Positions 8,752 to 17,337 are shown, numbered from the stretch's first letter. The stretch is DNA of 64,000 nucleotides from Gaiellasilicea sp963850995 (GCA_963850995.1 CAWKNQ010000022.1:62001-126000), one strand, 5' to 3'. Translations and numbers: made by a program. Notes: generated from the letters alone by a model not told the origin.

Positions 8752-10029
8752 TTAGGCGCTGCGCTCGGCCCAGACGCGGGCGAGCTCGACGATCATCGCC
8801 GCCGCGGCGGCCATGTCCTGCACGCTCGCCCACTCGCGGCGGGAGTGGTACTCGGAGCCTCCGGTGAAGAGATTCGGCGTCGGGAGACCGCGATGGGAGA
8901 GGCGGGAGCCGTCGGTGCCGCCGCGGATGATCGTGTGCACCGGCTCGACACCGAGCCTGCGGACGGCCTCGACCGCCGCCTCGATCACTTCCGGGTGGCG
9001 CTCGATCACCTCGCCCATGTTCCGGTACTGCTCCTCCTCGCGGACGTCGACCGTCGCGCGCGGCTCGCGCTGGCGCACGTCGTCTGCGAGCTTGCGGATG
9101 AGCGCGAGGTGCTCCTCGAGCTTGCCCAGGTCGTGGTCGCGGACGATCAGCTCGACCACCGTCTCCTCGGCGCCGCCGGCGATCCGCGTCGGGTGGACGA
9201 ACCCCTCTCGCTCCTCGGTCGTCTCGGGTGAGAGCGTGTCGCGCGGCAGCGCCGCGACGAAATCCGCGGCGAGCTTGATCGCATTCACGAGCTGGCCCTT
9301 GGCCGTGCCGGGATGCGTGGAGCGGCCCCGAATCGTGACGACGACCTTCCAGGCGTTGAAGGTCTCGGCCTCGATCTCGCCGAGCTCGGAGCCGTCCAGC
9401 GTGTAGGCGTACTTGGCGCCGAACCGCTCGAGATCGATGTGCTCCGCGCCGCCCGCGACCTCCTCGTCCACCGTGAAACAGACACGCAGAGGCGCATGCT
9501 CGATGTCGGGATTCCGCTTCAGGTAGGCGACCGCCGCCATGATCTCGGCCACGCCCGCCTTGTCGTCGGCGCCGAGCAGCGTGGAGCCGTCGGTGGTGAC
9601 GATGTCGTGGCCGACCTTCTTCGCGAGCAGCGGCAGCTGCACCGGATCGAGCACCACACCGTCGCGGGGAAGTTCGATCACGCCGCCGTCGTAAGCCTCG
9701 TGCACCTGCGGGTCGACGCCCGTGCCGGTCACGTCCGGAGAGGTGTCGACGTGGGCGTTCAGCCCGATCGCCGGCGCCTGCTCGACGCCGGGCAGCGACC
9801 CGTAGACGTAGCCGTACTCGTCGAGCCGCACGTCGTCCAGCCCGATCTGCTCGAGCTCGTCGCGGAGGAGCCGGCAGAGGTCGAGCTGCTTCTCGGTCGA
9901 GGGCGAGGCATCGACGCCGTGCGCCGACTGGGTGTCGATCCGGACGTAGCGGAGGAAGCGGTCGAGTACGTCCGGCGCGAGCTCAGCCGCGAGCTCGGTG
10001 AGGAAGCCGACTTTAGGAGAGGTCGCCAA
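8752..10029 (-). CDS. pepT: Peptidase T (tripeptide aminopeptidase, M20B)
   Basis: 425 aa. Cleaves N-terminal residues from tripeptides in the cytoplasm. Zinc-site motifs of the M20 family are present: NAHVDTSPDVTGTGV, TLLGADDKAGVAEIM, FTVDEEVAGGAEHID and the C-terminal IRGGTDGSRLSHRGLPTPN, which is characteristic of PepT. The C-terminal motif PTPNLFTGGSEYHSRREW also fits. The start appears to be TTG at 10029, overlapping the end of the upstream dipeptidase by 17 bases, so the two are one operon. Confidence 0.93.
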   Translation of the reverse strand: MATSPKVGFLTELAAELAPDVLDRFLRYVRIDTQSAHGVDASPSTEKQLDLCRLLRDELEQIGLDDVRLDEYGYVYGSLPGVEQAPAIGLNAHVDTSPDVTGTGVDPQVHEAYDGGVIELPRDGVVLDPVQLPLLAKKVGHDIVTTDGSTLLGADDKAGVAEIMAAVAYLKRNPDIEHAPLRVCFTVDEEVAGGAEHIDLERFGAKYAYTLDGSELGEIEAETFNAWKVVVTIRGRSTHPGTAKGQLVNAIKLAADFVAALPRDTLSPETTEEREGFVHPTRIAGGAEETVVELIVRDHDLGKLEEHLALIRKLADDVRQREPRATVDVREEEQYRNMGEVIERHPEVIEAAVEAVRRLGVEPVHTIIRGGTDGSRLSHRGLPTPNLFTGGSEYHSRREWASVQDMAAAAAMIVELARVWAERSA

Positions 10030-11350
10030 GGCGGGTGTAGAGCTCCTTGATCGTCGCGACGCCGCGCGGGAAGAACTCGACGAGCATGCGTTCGTTCGGG
10101 GAGTGCACGTTGCTCTCCGCGAGCGCGAAGCCGGTCAGGATCGTCGGGATGCCCTTGTCCTGGAGCGCGGGCATGATCGGCAGCGTCCCGCCCGCGCGCG
10201 TCAGGATCGGCCTGATCCCGAACGCGCTCTCGAAGGCGTCCTGCGCGATCTTGATCACCGGCGCGTCGGCGGCGACGCGCGCCGGCCGCGTCGAGCCCTC
10301 CAGCTCCTCGACCACGACCGTCGCTCCCTCGGGGGCGGCCTCGTGCAGCAGCCGCTCGACCTCGGGCGCGACTGCCTCGGGGGTCTGGCCCGGGGCCAGC
10401 CGGACCGTGAAGTTCGCCTGCGCCTCGCTGACGACGGTCGTGTTCTTCAGGCCGGGCTTGCCCCCCAGGATCCCGTTCACGTCCACCGACGGCTCGGCGG
10501 TCGTCCGGAGGTAGAACTCGTCGGCCGCCTTCGGGTCGTACGGCACCGCGCCCGCATCGCGCAGGACGTCGGCACCGGTGGGTTGCTCGTCCCACCCGGC
10601 GCGCTCCTCGTCCGACACCGGCGCGATCCCGATCCGGAGCGCGTCCGGCACGCGGCCGTCGCGCGGGAGGATGCCGGCGAGCGTGGTCGTCAGCGCGTGG
10701 ATCGCGTTCAGCGCCGCGTTGCCGTACATGCCCGAGTGGAGGTCGCGCTCGCCGGTGCGGACGCGGAGGTTGAAGGCGGCGAGCCCACGCGTCGCAATCG
10801 CGAGGGAGGGCAGATCGCGGTGCTCCATCCCGCCGTCGAAGATCACGCACGCGTCGGCGCCGCGCTCGTCCTGCTCGAGGAAGCTCACGATCGACTGGCC
10901 GCCGACCTCCTCCTCCCCGTCGGAGACGACGCGGATGTTGATCGGGAGCGCGCCCTCCGCAGCGAGCAGGCCGGCGGCGTGGAGGAGCATCCAGAGCTGG
11001 CCCTTGTCGTCGGCGACGCCGCGGGCGTAGATCCACTCGTCGCGGATCGTCGCCTCGAAGGGATCGGACTCCCAGAGCTCGAGCGGCGCCGGCGGCTGGA
11101 CGTCGAAGTGGCCGTAGCAGAGGACCGTCGGTGCGTCGGCGGCGCCGTTCGAGGCGCGAATCTCGCCGACGACGAGCGGCCGCTGGCCAAACGGGACGAG
11201 CTCCGCGTCGCCTCCGGCGCGCCGGATCTTCGCAGCCACCCATTCGGCCGCCTGGACGACGTCGTCGGCGTGTGCCGGGTCGGCGCTCACCGACGGGATG
11301 CGCAGCAGCTCGGTGAGCTCGTCGAGCCAGGCCTGCTCCAGGACGCTCAT
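10013..11350 (-). CDS. M20 family dipeptidase (CPG2/CNDP-like)
   Basis: 445 aa from ATG 11350. Zinc ligands are in VLCYGHFDVQPPAPLELW, then ARGVADDKGQLWMLLHA, then RVVSDGEEEVGGQSIVSF (catalytic Glu pair), and a dimerisation domain with DLHSGMYGNAALNAIHAL. The GHxDVQPP motif is typical of the carnosinase-like dipeptidase branch. Together with PepT downstream it suggests a small peptide-utilisation unit. The start is fixed by a leaderless -10 element 7 bases upstream. Confidence 0.92.
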   Translation of the reverse strand: MSVLEQAWLDELTELLRIPSVSADPAHADDVVQAAEWVAAKIRRAGGDAELVPFGQRPLVVGEIRASNGAADAPTVLCYGHFDVQPPAPLELWESDPFEATIRDEWIYARGVADDKGQLWMLLHAAGLLAAEGALPINIRVVSDGEEEVGGQSIVSFLEQDERGADACVIFDGGMEHRDLPSLAIATRGLAAFNLRVRTGERDLHSGMYGNAALNAIHALTTTLAGILPRDGRVPDALRIGIAPVSDEERAGWDEQPTGADVLRDAGAVPYDPKAADEFYLRTTAEPSVDVNGILGGKPGLKNTTVVSEAQANFTVRLAPGQTPEAVAPEVERLLHEAAPEGATVVVEELEGSTRPARVAADAPVIKIAQDAFESAFGIRPILTRAGGTLPIMPALQDKGIPTILTGFALAESNVHSPNERMLVEFFPRGVATIKELYTRLGDLS

Positions 11351-11357
11351 CGGCGCG

Positions 11358-11363
11358 AGTCTA
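11358..11363 (-). promoter_or_regulatory. Leaderless-type -10 element (TAGACT) for the dipeptidase-pepT operon
   Basis: Minus-strand TAGACT, then CGCGCCG, then ATG at 11350; no Shine-Dalgarno sequence. Confidence 0.55.
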
Positions 11364-11443
11364 GGCAAACCGCCCAGGCGGCGATTCAGGACCGTCCTTT
11401 TGGGCGATTGCGGACGTCGCGTTCCTGCCGAGGATGAGCCCAG

Positions 11444-12523
11444 ATGAGAGTCTCTGCGGCGCTCTCGCTCTCGCTTCTGACCCTGCTCGTCGGGTCGGAG
11501 CCTGCGCGCGCGGGCACCGGGCTCGTGATCGGCGTGCACGACGACCGCATCAAGTGGACCGAGCGGCCGAGCCCCATCCTCGGCACGATGCAGGCACTCG
11601 GCCTCGGTGGCATGCGCGTGACGCTGGAGTGGCGTCGCGGCAAGCGGAACCTGACCGGCCCGGACCATGATGCGCTCCGCCGCGCCGTCGCCGCGCACCA
11701 CCAAGGGGTGCGGATCGTGCTCGGGGTCTTCGGCCGCGCACGAGACGCGCCACGGCAGCCTGCGGCGCGCGAGGACTACTGCCGCTTCGTCCGTAACGTC
11801 GTCGTCCGGTACGGCGAGGTGCGAGACGTCGTGATCTGGAACGAGGTGAACTCGCGCACCTTCTGGCAGCCTCGCGATACGGCGCCCGCGGGCTACGCCG
11901 CACTCCTCGCCCGCTGCTGGGACCTCCTGCACGGGGCCGTCCCGGGCGTGAACGTACTCACGAGCACCGCTCCGAGCCACGATCCGGCGGTCTTCATCCG
12001 CGAGGTCGGCGCGGCGTACCGCGCAAGCGGGCGAGGGCGGCCACTCTTCGACGCCGTCGGTCACAACCCCTATTCGCTCTTTCCCGGCGAGGCGCCGACA
12101 GCGCGCCACGGAAATCACATCGGCCAGGGCGACTACGACCGCCTCGTTGCCGTGCTCGACGAATCCTTCGCCGGGACAGCCCAGCCGCCTGCGCCGATCT
12201 GGTACCTCGAGAACGGCTTCCAGACGACGACCGCCGGGAAACGGCGCCGCATGCACTACTCGGGCCGCGAGAACATCGCGCGCACGCTCGATCCGGCGAA
12301 GCAGGCGGACCAGATCGCGGCGGCTCTCCGGCTCGCCCACTGCCAGCCTCGGGTCGCCGCGTTCTTCAACTTCCTGCTCGTCGACGAGCGCCTCCTCGGC
12401 GGCTGGCAGTCAGGCCTCCTCTGGGCCGACTGGCGGCGCAAGCCGGCGTTCGAGGCCTACCGGGCTGCGATCGCCGAGGTCCGCAGCGGCTCGGTCGACT
12501 GCGCCGCGGCACTCCGAAGCTGA
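11444..12523 (+). CDS. Secreted glycoside hydrolase-like protein (clan GH-A fold)
   Basis: 359 aa. An N-terminal signal peptide runs to about residue 23 (ending PARAG). The barrel carries the acid/base candidate Glu134 in VIWNEVNSRTFW and the nucleophile candidate Glu256 in IWYLENGFQT. The pair, one after strand 4 in WNE and one after strand 7, is the clan GH-A arrangement. FDAVGHNPYSLFPGE also fits a sugar-cleft loop. Closest in style to GH39/GH5-like proteins; substrate is unknown. A small ribosome binding site is not obvious. Confidence 0.75.
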   Translation: MRVSAALSLSLLTLLVGSEPARAGTGLVIGVHDDRIKWTERPSPILGTMQALGLGGMRVTLEWRRGKRNLTGPDHDALRRAVAAHHQGVRIVLGVFGRARDAPRQPAAREDYCRFVRNVVVRYGEVRDVVIWNEVNSRTFWQPRDTAPAGYAALLARCWDLLHGAVPGVNVLTSTAPSHDPAVFIREVGAAYRASGRGRPLFDAVGHNPYSLFPGEAPTARHGNHIGQGDYDRLVAVLDESFAGTAQPPAPIWYLENGFQTTTAGKRRRMHYSGRENIARTLDPAKQADQIAAALRLAHCQPRVAAFFNFLLVDERLLGGWQSGLLWADWRRKPAFEAYRAAIAEVRSGSVDCAAALRS

Positions 12524-12531
12524 TCGAGCTC

Positions 12532-12679
12532 CTGACGTTCCTGGCGCGTCGCTCGCGGCGCGTAGGCCGGTGGAACAGTACGGGGGTACGGGCCGCCGGC
12601 TGGAGTGCCGCGAGCGACGCGAGGCTGCGCCGGAGGCCGGCTCCGCCGGCCGGGAGGCGCAGCCGGCCAGGGACGTCAG
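12532..12679. repeat. Dispersed structured palindromic element, copy A
   Basis: A 148-bp element shared with 31814-31971. Outer stem 12532-12545 pairs with 12666-12679; second stem 12545-12559 pairs perfectly with 12607-12621; third stem 12623-12631 pairs with 12656-12664. The loop of stem two holds a core nearly identical in both copies (one base differs) with a GTAC-GGGG-GTAC mini-hairpin. It sits between convergent genes, and the rpoD stop (12676-12678) lies in its right arm. Possible bidirectional terminator, structured RNA or REP-like element. Confidence 0.85.
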
Positions 12680-13749
12680 GCGACGTCGCGCATCTGAGCG
12701 GCGAGCGCCAGGACGCGGAGCTTCTTCAGGCCCTGGTTCTCGATCTGGCGGATCCGCTCGCGCGTGACGCTGAACGCCTTGCCGACCTCGTCGAGCGTCC
12801 GGGGCTGCTCGCCGTCGAGGCCGTAGCGGAGCTCGAGCACGCGGCGCTCGCGGTGCGAGAGCGACTGGAGGATCGTGCGGAGCGCCTCGTTGCGTAGCGT
12901 CTCCTCCGCCTGCTCGTCCGGCAGCGGCGCCGTGTCGTCGGTGAGGAAGTGCCCGAACTCGGACTCGTCCTCGTCGCCGACCGGCTTCTCGAGCGAGATC
13001 GGCGTCTGCGCGCTTCTGCGCACCTGCTCGATCTCGGCCGGGTGCAGGTCGAGCTCGAGGCCGATCTCCATGGAGCTCGGCTCGCGGCCCAGCTTCGCCC
13101 GCAGCGTCCGCTCGGTGCGGACGATCTTGTTCAGCTTCTCGACCACGTGCACCGGCATCCGGATCGTGCGTGCCTTGTCCGCGAGTGCGCGGGCCACGGC
13201 CTGCCGGATCCACCACGTCGCGTAGGTCGAGAACTTGAATCCCTTGCGGTAATCGAACTTCTCCGCCGCGCGGACGAGGCCGATCGTTCCCTCCTGGATC
13301 AGGTCGAGGAACGGCAGGCCCTGATTGCGGTAGCGCTTCGCGATCGAGACGACGAGACGCAGGTTCGCCTCGACCATCGCCTGCTTCGCCGCGTGCTCGC
13401 CCCGCTCGATCCGCTTCGCGAGCTCCACCTCCTGGGCTGCGGTCAGGAGCGGCACCTTGCCGATGTCCTTGAGGAAGAGCTGCAGCGTGTCGGTCGAGAC
13501 CTCGCGGATCGGCGCGTCCAGGTCGGCCTCGGGCTCGTCGCGCTCGACGACTTCGATCTGGAGCTCGTCGAGAGCCGCGTAGAACTCGTCCAGCTGCGCC
13601 GTGTCGAGGTCGAGCTCGTCGAGCGCGCTCGCGATGTCGTCCGCGACCAGCTTGCCCGCCTGCCGGCCGCTTTCGATCAGCGCCTTCGCCTCGGTCGAGG
13701 CCATGACGTCGAATGTCTGCCCCGTGCTGGTGGTGCCCCCTGCGCTCAC
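12676..13749 (-). CDS. rpoD: Primary sigma factor RpoD/SigA
   Basis: 357 aa sigma-70. Region 1.2 is TLQLFLKDIGKVPLLTAAQE; region 2 contains ANLRLVVSIAKRYRNQGLPF, GFKFSTYATWWIRQAVARAL; region 3 and 4 follow, ending VTRERIRQIENQGLKKLR. The full RpoD signature at region 2.3-2.4 and the VTRERIRQIE helix indicate a group 1 or 2 sigma. The N-terminal acidic region is short, as in actinobacterial SigA-like proteins. GTG start with a strong GGAGGGGG site upstream, so unlike many neighbours this mRNA has a leader. Confidence 0.93.
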   Translation of the reverse strand: MSAGGTTSTGQTFDVMASTEAKALIESGRQAGKLVADDIASALDELDLDTAQLDEFYAALDELQIEVVERDEPEADLDAPIREVSTDTLQLFLKDIGKVPLLTAAQEVELAKRIERGEHAAKQAMVEANLRLVVSIAKRYRNQGLPFLDLIQEGTIGLVRAAEKFDYRKGFKFSTYATWWIRQAVARALADKARTIRMPVHVVEKLNKIVRTERTLRAKLGREPSSMEIGLELDLHPAEIEQVRRSAQTPISLEKPVGDEDESEFGHFLTDDTAPLPDEQAEETLRNEALRTILQSLSHRERRVLELRYGLDGEQPRTLDEVGKAFSVTRERIRQIENQGLKKLRVLALAAQMRDVA

Positions 13750-13856
13750 TTCGGTTCTCCCCCTCCGATTGCGCTCACCATCGTCGCGACGCCGCCCGCC
13801 TGCGACACTTTCGTAACAAAGTTGTAGAACATTGCCAAACGCCCCCCGTCAGCGCT

Positions 13857-13879
13857 ATAGGCCATTCGGCCTATTTTTC
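13857..13879 (+). terminator. Small hairpin with T-tract beside the TPR gene stop
   Basis: ATAGGCC (13857-13863) pairs with GGCCTAT (13868-13874) and is followed on the plus strand by TTTT. As an intrinsic terminator it would act on plus-strand transcripts entering from the rpoD side. On the minus strand the TAG stop of the TPR gene (13871-13873) lies in the stem. Confidence 0.45.
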
Positions 13880-14845
13880 TCCCGTGCCGGTCCCGGTCAT
13901 GGCCAATTCGTCCAGGTAGCGTTCTGCTTCCCTGGCGATGCGGCTGCCGGGCTCGACCTTTCTCGCTAGACGGAGTTGCCGGGTCGCTTCTTCCACGTCT
14001 CCCTGCCACAGAAGCAGCAGGCCGAGGTGGAAGCGAACGGTCGCAGCTCCCGGAAACCGGGTCGTGAGCGGCCCGAGCCGCGAGAACGCCGCCGCCGGGT
14101 CGCTCTTCTCGTAGCGGCCGACCGCGTCGGCGACGAGCGCGTCGACCCCATCGGGCTGGAGCTTCAGCGCGTCCGCGAAGGCTCGTCGCGCCGAGACGGG
14201 CCGTCCAAGCCGCTGGAGCGCGATCCCATATAGAAGACGGCCCCGGACGCTCTCGTCGGCACGGAGCGACTCGAGCTGCGCCGCAGGCGTCTTCCCCTCG
14301 ATCCGGTAGGGGAAACTCGGCGTGAAGACCGGCAGGCCGGGCGCGAGCTGCGGGTGGATGAGGTCGTCCGCGCGCACGGCATACGGCGTGTCCGGCTCGA
14401 CGTCGCGGGCCTCGCGCCAGGCGGTGATCGCGCCGCCGGCGCCCGCCCAGTAGCGGGCGAGCCCGACGTGGAGCTGGACGAGAGCGCTGCGGGGGTAGAG
14501 CGCACCGAGCTGCTCGATCCGGTCCTCGCCCGCAGGCCACTCCGCGAAGGCGGCGCCGAGCTTCGCCTCGAGCGAGTCGTGACGGGCGAAGATGCGGCCG
14601 GCGTCCTCGCGGCGGCCCCGCTCGTACAGGGCGGCAGCACGCCTCAGGTCGCGCGCCTCCGCGTCGTCGCGGATCCCGAAGGAGAGCGCGAGCGGGGGGA
14701 AGCCTGCACGCGGCTGCGGCTTCGACGCGGCGGCCGGCGACGCCTCGGGATCGTCGGCCGTCAGCACGGTCGCGCCGGCGACGACGACCGCCGCGAGCGC
14801 GGCGAGCGCAGCCACGATGAGAGCCGTGCGGTGACGGGCTGACAC
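13871..14845 (-). CDS. Membrane-anchored TPR protein
   Basis: 324 aa. One N-terminal membrane segment (ALIVAALAALAAVVVAGATVL), then an outside-facing region with at least four TPR-like helical pairs, for example AAALYERGRREDAGRIFARH, YGIALQRLGRPVSARRAFAD and HLGLLLLWQGDVEEATRQLR. TPRs scaffold protein contacts; the partner is unknown. It starts at GTG with a leaderless -10 element and lies directly upstream of rpoD with 121 bases between them. Confidence 0.8.
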   Translation of the reverse strand: MSARHRTALIVAALAALAAVVVAGATVLTADDPEASPAAASKPQPRAGFPPLALSFGIRDDAEARDLRRAAALYERGRREDAGRIFARHDSLEAKLGAAFAEWPAGEDRIEQLGALYPRSALVQLHVGLARYWAGAGGAITAWREARDVEPDTPYAVRADDLIHPQLAPGLPVFTPSFPYRIEGKTPAAQLESLRADESVRGRLLYGIALQRLGRPVSARRAFADALKLQPDGVDALVADAVGRYEKSDPAAAFSRLGPLTTRFPGAATVRFHLGLLLLWQGDVEEATRQLRLARKVEPGSRIAREAERYLDELAMTGTGTGEK

Positions 14846-14851
14846 GCGGCC

Positions 14852-14857
14852 AATCTA
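14852..14857 (-). promoter_or_regulatory. Leaderless-type -10 element (TAGATT) of the TPR gene
   Basis: Minus-strand TAGATT, then GGCCGC, then GTG at 14845 (6-base spacing). It lies four bases from an 18-bp inverted repeat that could overlap the -35 region. Confidence 0.5.
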
Positions 14858-14860
14858 GCC

Positions 14861-14916
14861 AGAGGCTTGATGTGGAACCTGCCTTTCTCAGCGCGCCAGT
14901 TCCACATCAAGCCTCT
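14861..14916. repeat. 18-bp perfect inverted repeat between divergent genes
   Basis: Arms 14861-14878 and 14899-14916 are exact reverse complements separated by 20 bases. Unlike the other palindromes in the window it lies between two start codons (TPR gene and the rhodanese-MoeB gene), so it is not a terminator for either. It could be a regulator site, a 5' leader hairpin for the plus gene, or a palindromic insertion. Confidence 0.75.
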
Positions 14917-14978
14917 CGCGGCGGTTCCGGATTTCCGTCGCGGGAAGAAGAGCGGCGCACGTATCGTTTGCGAGAGAG

Positions 14979-16190
14979 ATGGCGACCTACAGGGAGTTGC
15001 TCGCCGCCGTCAAAGCCGAGATCGACGAGCTCGGTGCGGCCGAGGCGCGCGAGCGGCAGGGCTCCGCGCTCTTCGTCGACGTGCGCGAGCGTGACGAGTG
15101 GGAAGAGGGCGTCGTTCCCGGCGCCATCCACATCCCGCGCGGCAACCTGGAGTCGCGGATCGAAGGGCTCGTGCCCGACCGCGACCGCGAGCTCGTCGTC
15201 TACTGCTCCGGCGGCTCCCGCTCCGCCTTCGCCGCGAAGGCGCTTCAGGAGCTCGGCTACGAGAACGTCACCTCGCTCACCGGCGGCTTCACCGACTGGA
15301 AGCGGAACGGCTTCCCGGTCGAGGTGCCACGAGCGCTCACCCCCGACCAGCGCCGCCGCTACTCGCGCCACCTGCTCATCCCGGAGGTCGGCGAAACGGG
15401 TCAGGAACGGCTGCTCGCCGGCCGCGTGCTCCTGATCGGTGCCGGCGGGCTCGGCTCCCCCGCCGCCCTTTACCTGGCCGCTGCGGGTGTCGGCACGATC
15501 GGCATCGTCGACGCGGACGTCGTCGACGACTCGAACCTGCAGCGCCAGATCGTCCACGCGACCGACCGGCTCGGCGAGGCGAAGGTCGACTCCGCCAGGC
15601 GGACGATCGAGGCGCTCAATCCCGACGTCGACGTGAAGACCTACGAGGAGCGCCTCACCTCCGAGAACGTCGAGCGAATCCTCGGCGACGGCTGGGACGT
15701 GATCGTCGACGGCGCGGACAACTTCCCGACCCGCTACCTCGTCAACGACGCCTCCGTCTGGCACGGAATCCCGGTCGTCCACGGCTCGATCTACCGCTTC
15801 GAGGGGCAGGTGACCGTCTTCAACCCCGGCGAGGGCCCGTGCTACCGCTGCCTCTTCCCCACCCCGCCGCCGCCGGAGCTCGCTCCGAGCTGCGCCGAGG
15901 GCGGGGTGCTCGGCGTTCTCCCCGGAATCGTCGGCTCGCTGCAGGCGAACGAGGCACTGAAGCTCGTGCTCGGAATCGGGGCGACGCTCGAGGGCCGGTT
16001 GCTGCTGCTCGACGCGCTCGGCACGACGGTCGACGAGGTCGCGGTCAAGCGCGATCCGGCCTGCCCGGTCTGCGGCGAGCACCCGACGATCACCGAGTAC
16101 GTCGATTACGTCGAGTTCTGCCGGGCGTGCGCCTGTGACGAGGGTGCGCATCCCGCCGACGCTCCGCAACGAGGTCGGCGGCGAGCGTGA
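14979..16190 (+). CDS. Rhodanese-MoeB/ThiF fusion, sulfur-carrier adenylyltransferase
   Basis: 403 aa. N-terminal rhodanese domain (about residues 5-115): DVRERDEWEEGVVPGAIHIP and catalytic Cys loop VVYCSGGSRSAFAAK. Then a MoeB/ThiF domain from about residue 122: RYSRHLLIPEVGETGQERL, ATP-binding LLIGAGGLGSPAALYLAAAG, RQIVHATDRLGEAKV, and Zn-type Cys pairs CYRC and CPVC. It should adenylate the C-terminus of the CysO-like carrier and deliver sulfur. In MoeZ-type proteins the order is ThiF then rhodanese; here it is reversed. First gene of a cysteine-synthesis operon. Confidence 0.9.
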   Translation: MATYRELLAAVKAEIDELGAAEARERQGSALFVDVRERDEWEEGVVPGAIHIPRGNLESRIEGLVPDRDRELVVYCSGGSRSAFAAKALQELGYENVTSLTGGFTDWKRNGFPVEVPRALTPDQRRRYSRHLLIPEVGETGQERLLAGRVLLIGAGGLGSPAALYLAAAGVGTIGIVDADVVDDSNLQRQIVHATDRLGEAKVDSARRTIEALNPDVDVKTYEERLTSENVERILGDGWDVIVDGADNFPTRYLVNDASVWHGIPVVHGSIYRFEGQVTVFNPGEGPCYRCLFPTPPPPELAPSCAEGGVLGVLPGIVGSLQANEALKLVLGIGATLEGRLLLLDALGTTVDEVAVKRDPACPVCGEHPTITEYVDYVEFCRACACDEGAHPADAPQRGRRRA

Positions 16191-16404
16191 GCTCGTCGGC
16201 ATGGGCGAAACCGTGCGCGAGGTGCTCGCGGACCTTTCGATCCGCTATCCGGCGCTCGAAGCCCAGCTGTTCGAGAACGGCGGGCTCGCTCCGTTCGTGA
16301 ACGTCTACGTGGGCGGCGAGGACGTCCGCACGCTCGACGGGCTCGAGACCCGCGTCAACGGTGCCTCGATGATTCTCCTTCCGGCCATGGCCGGCGGGTG
16401 CTGA
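16135..16404 (+). CDS. cysO: MoaD/ThiS/CysO-like sulfur carrier protein
   Basis: 89 aa beta-grasp carrier. Signatures: VRIPPTLRNEVGG, ETVREVLADLSIRYPALE, FVNVYVGGEDVRTLDGLETR and the C-terminal LLPAMAGGC. The carrier normally ends in Gly-Gly that is adenylated and thiocarboxylated; here a Cys codon (TGC) follows before TGA. That form equals the CysO-Cys product that Mec hydrolases trim. Flanked by MoeB and CysM, it is very likely CysO rather than MoaD. The GTG start overlaps the MoeB end by 56 bases; an inner start is possible. Confidence 0.85.
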   Translation: MTRVRIPPTLRNEVGGERELVGMGETVREVLADLSIRYPALEAQLFENGGLAPFVNVYVGGEDVRTLDGLETRVNGASMILLPAMAGGC

Positions 16405-17330
16405 ACACCGCCGAATCGCTCCTCTCCCTCGTCGGGAATACGCCGCTCGTCGAGCTCTCCCGCTTCGCGCCCGGGCCGGTGCGCGTCTACGCGAAGCTGG
16501 AGGGCCAGAACCCGACCGGCTCGATCAAGGATCGGATCGCAAAGGCGATGATCGAGGCCGCAGAAGCCTCCGGTGAGCTCGAGCCCGGCCGGCGGTTGCT
16601 CGAGCCGACGAGCGGGAACACGGGCATCTCGCTCGCGCTCGTCGCGAAACTGAAGGGCTATCCGCTCACGTGCGTGCTGCCGGAGAACGCGACCGGCGAG
16701 CGGCGACGCCTGTTGCGGCTGTACGGCGCCGAGATCGTCGAGTCGCCCGGAGCGGAGGGCTCGAACGGCGCCGTGAGGCTCGCGCTCGAGCTGGCGGAGC
16801 GCGACCCCTCCTGGTTCATGCCCTTCCAGTACGGCAACGAGGTGAACCCGCGCGCGCACTACGACGGCACCGGCGCGGAGATCGCCGAGACGCTCGACCG
16901 CGTGGACGTCCTCGTCGCCGGCCTCGGGACGGGCGGGACGCTGATGGGCGCGGGCGCACGGCTGCGTGAGAGCTTTCCGGACGTTGTCATCGCCGCGGCC
17001 GAGCCGCTGCCCGGGGAGCACGTCATGGGCCTGCGCTCGCTCGAGGACGGCTACGTGCCGCCGATCCTCGACGTCGCGAAGCTCGACCGAAAGATCCTCG
17101 TCTCGAACGAGGAGTCAGTCGCGGGGCTGCGCGAGCTGCTCGACACGGAGGGGATCTTCGGCGGCGTCTCCGCCGGTGCGGTGGCGCACGTCGCGCGCCG
17201 GCTGGCGGGCGAGCTGGAGGACGGCGTCGTCGTCTGCATCCTCGCGGACGGCGGCTGGAAGTACCTCTCCGCGGATTTCTGGGAGGCGGACGACGTCGAG
17301 CGCTCGATGGAGCGCACGGTCTGGTGGTAG
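16398..17330 (+). CDS. cysM: Cysteine synthase CysM (CysO-dependent type)
   Basis: 310 aa PLP enzyme. PLP lysine is Lys44 in NPTGSIKDR; the substrate loop is EPTSGNTGISLALVAKLKGY; the phosphate loop is GLGTGGTLMGAGARL. In the mycobacterial pathway CysM joins O-phosphoserine with the thiocarboxylate of CysO. Context (MoeB-rhodanese, CysO upstream, Mec downstream) supports that role over a free-sulfide OASS. The GTG start overlaps the cysO end by 7 bases, so the two are coupled. Confidence 0.93.
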   Translation: MLNTAESLLSLVGNTPLVELSRFAPGPVRVYAKLEGQNPTGSIKDRIAKAMIEAAEASGELEPGRRLLEPTSGNTGISLALVAKLKGYPLTCVLPENATGERRRLLRLYGAEIVESPGAEGSNGAVRLALELAERDPSWFMPFQYGNEVNPRAHYDGTGAEIAETLDRVDVLVAGLGTGGTLMGAGARLRESFPDVVIAAAEPLPGEHVMGLRSLEDGYVPPILDVAKLDRKILVSNEESVAGLRELLDTEGIFGGVSAGAVAHVARRLAGELEDGVVVCILADGGWKYLSADFWEADDVERSMERTVWW

Positions 17331-17337
17331 CAGCCTG

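Noticed and set aside
12532..12679. Copy A read as part of a longer rpoD-strand protein (PVPPYCSTGL)
   Set aside because: Both repeat copies yield similar peptides only because the DNA is repeated; stop codons and stem pairing show it is not coding.
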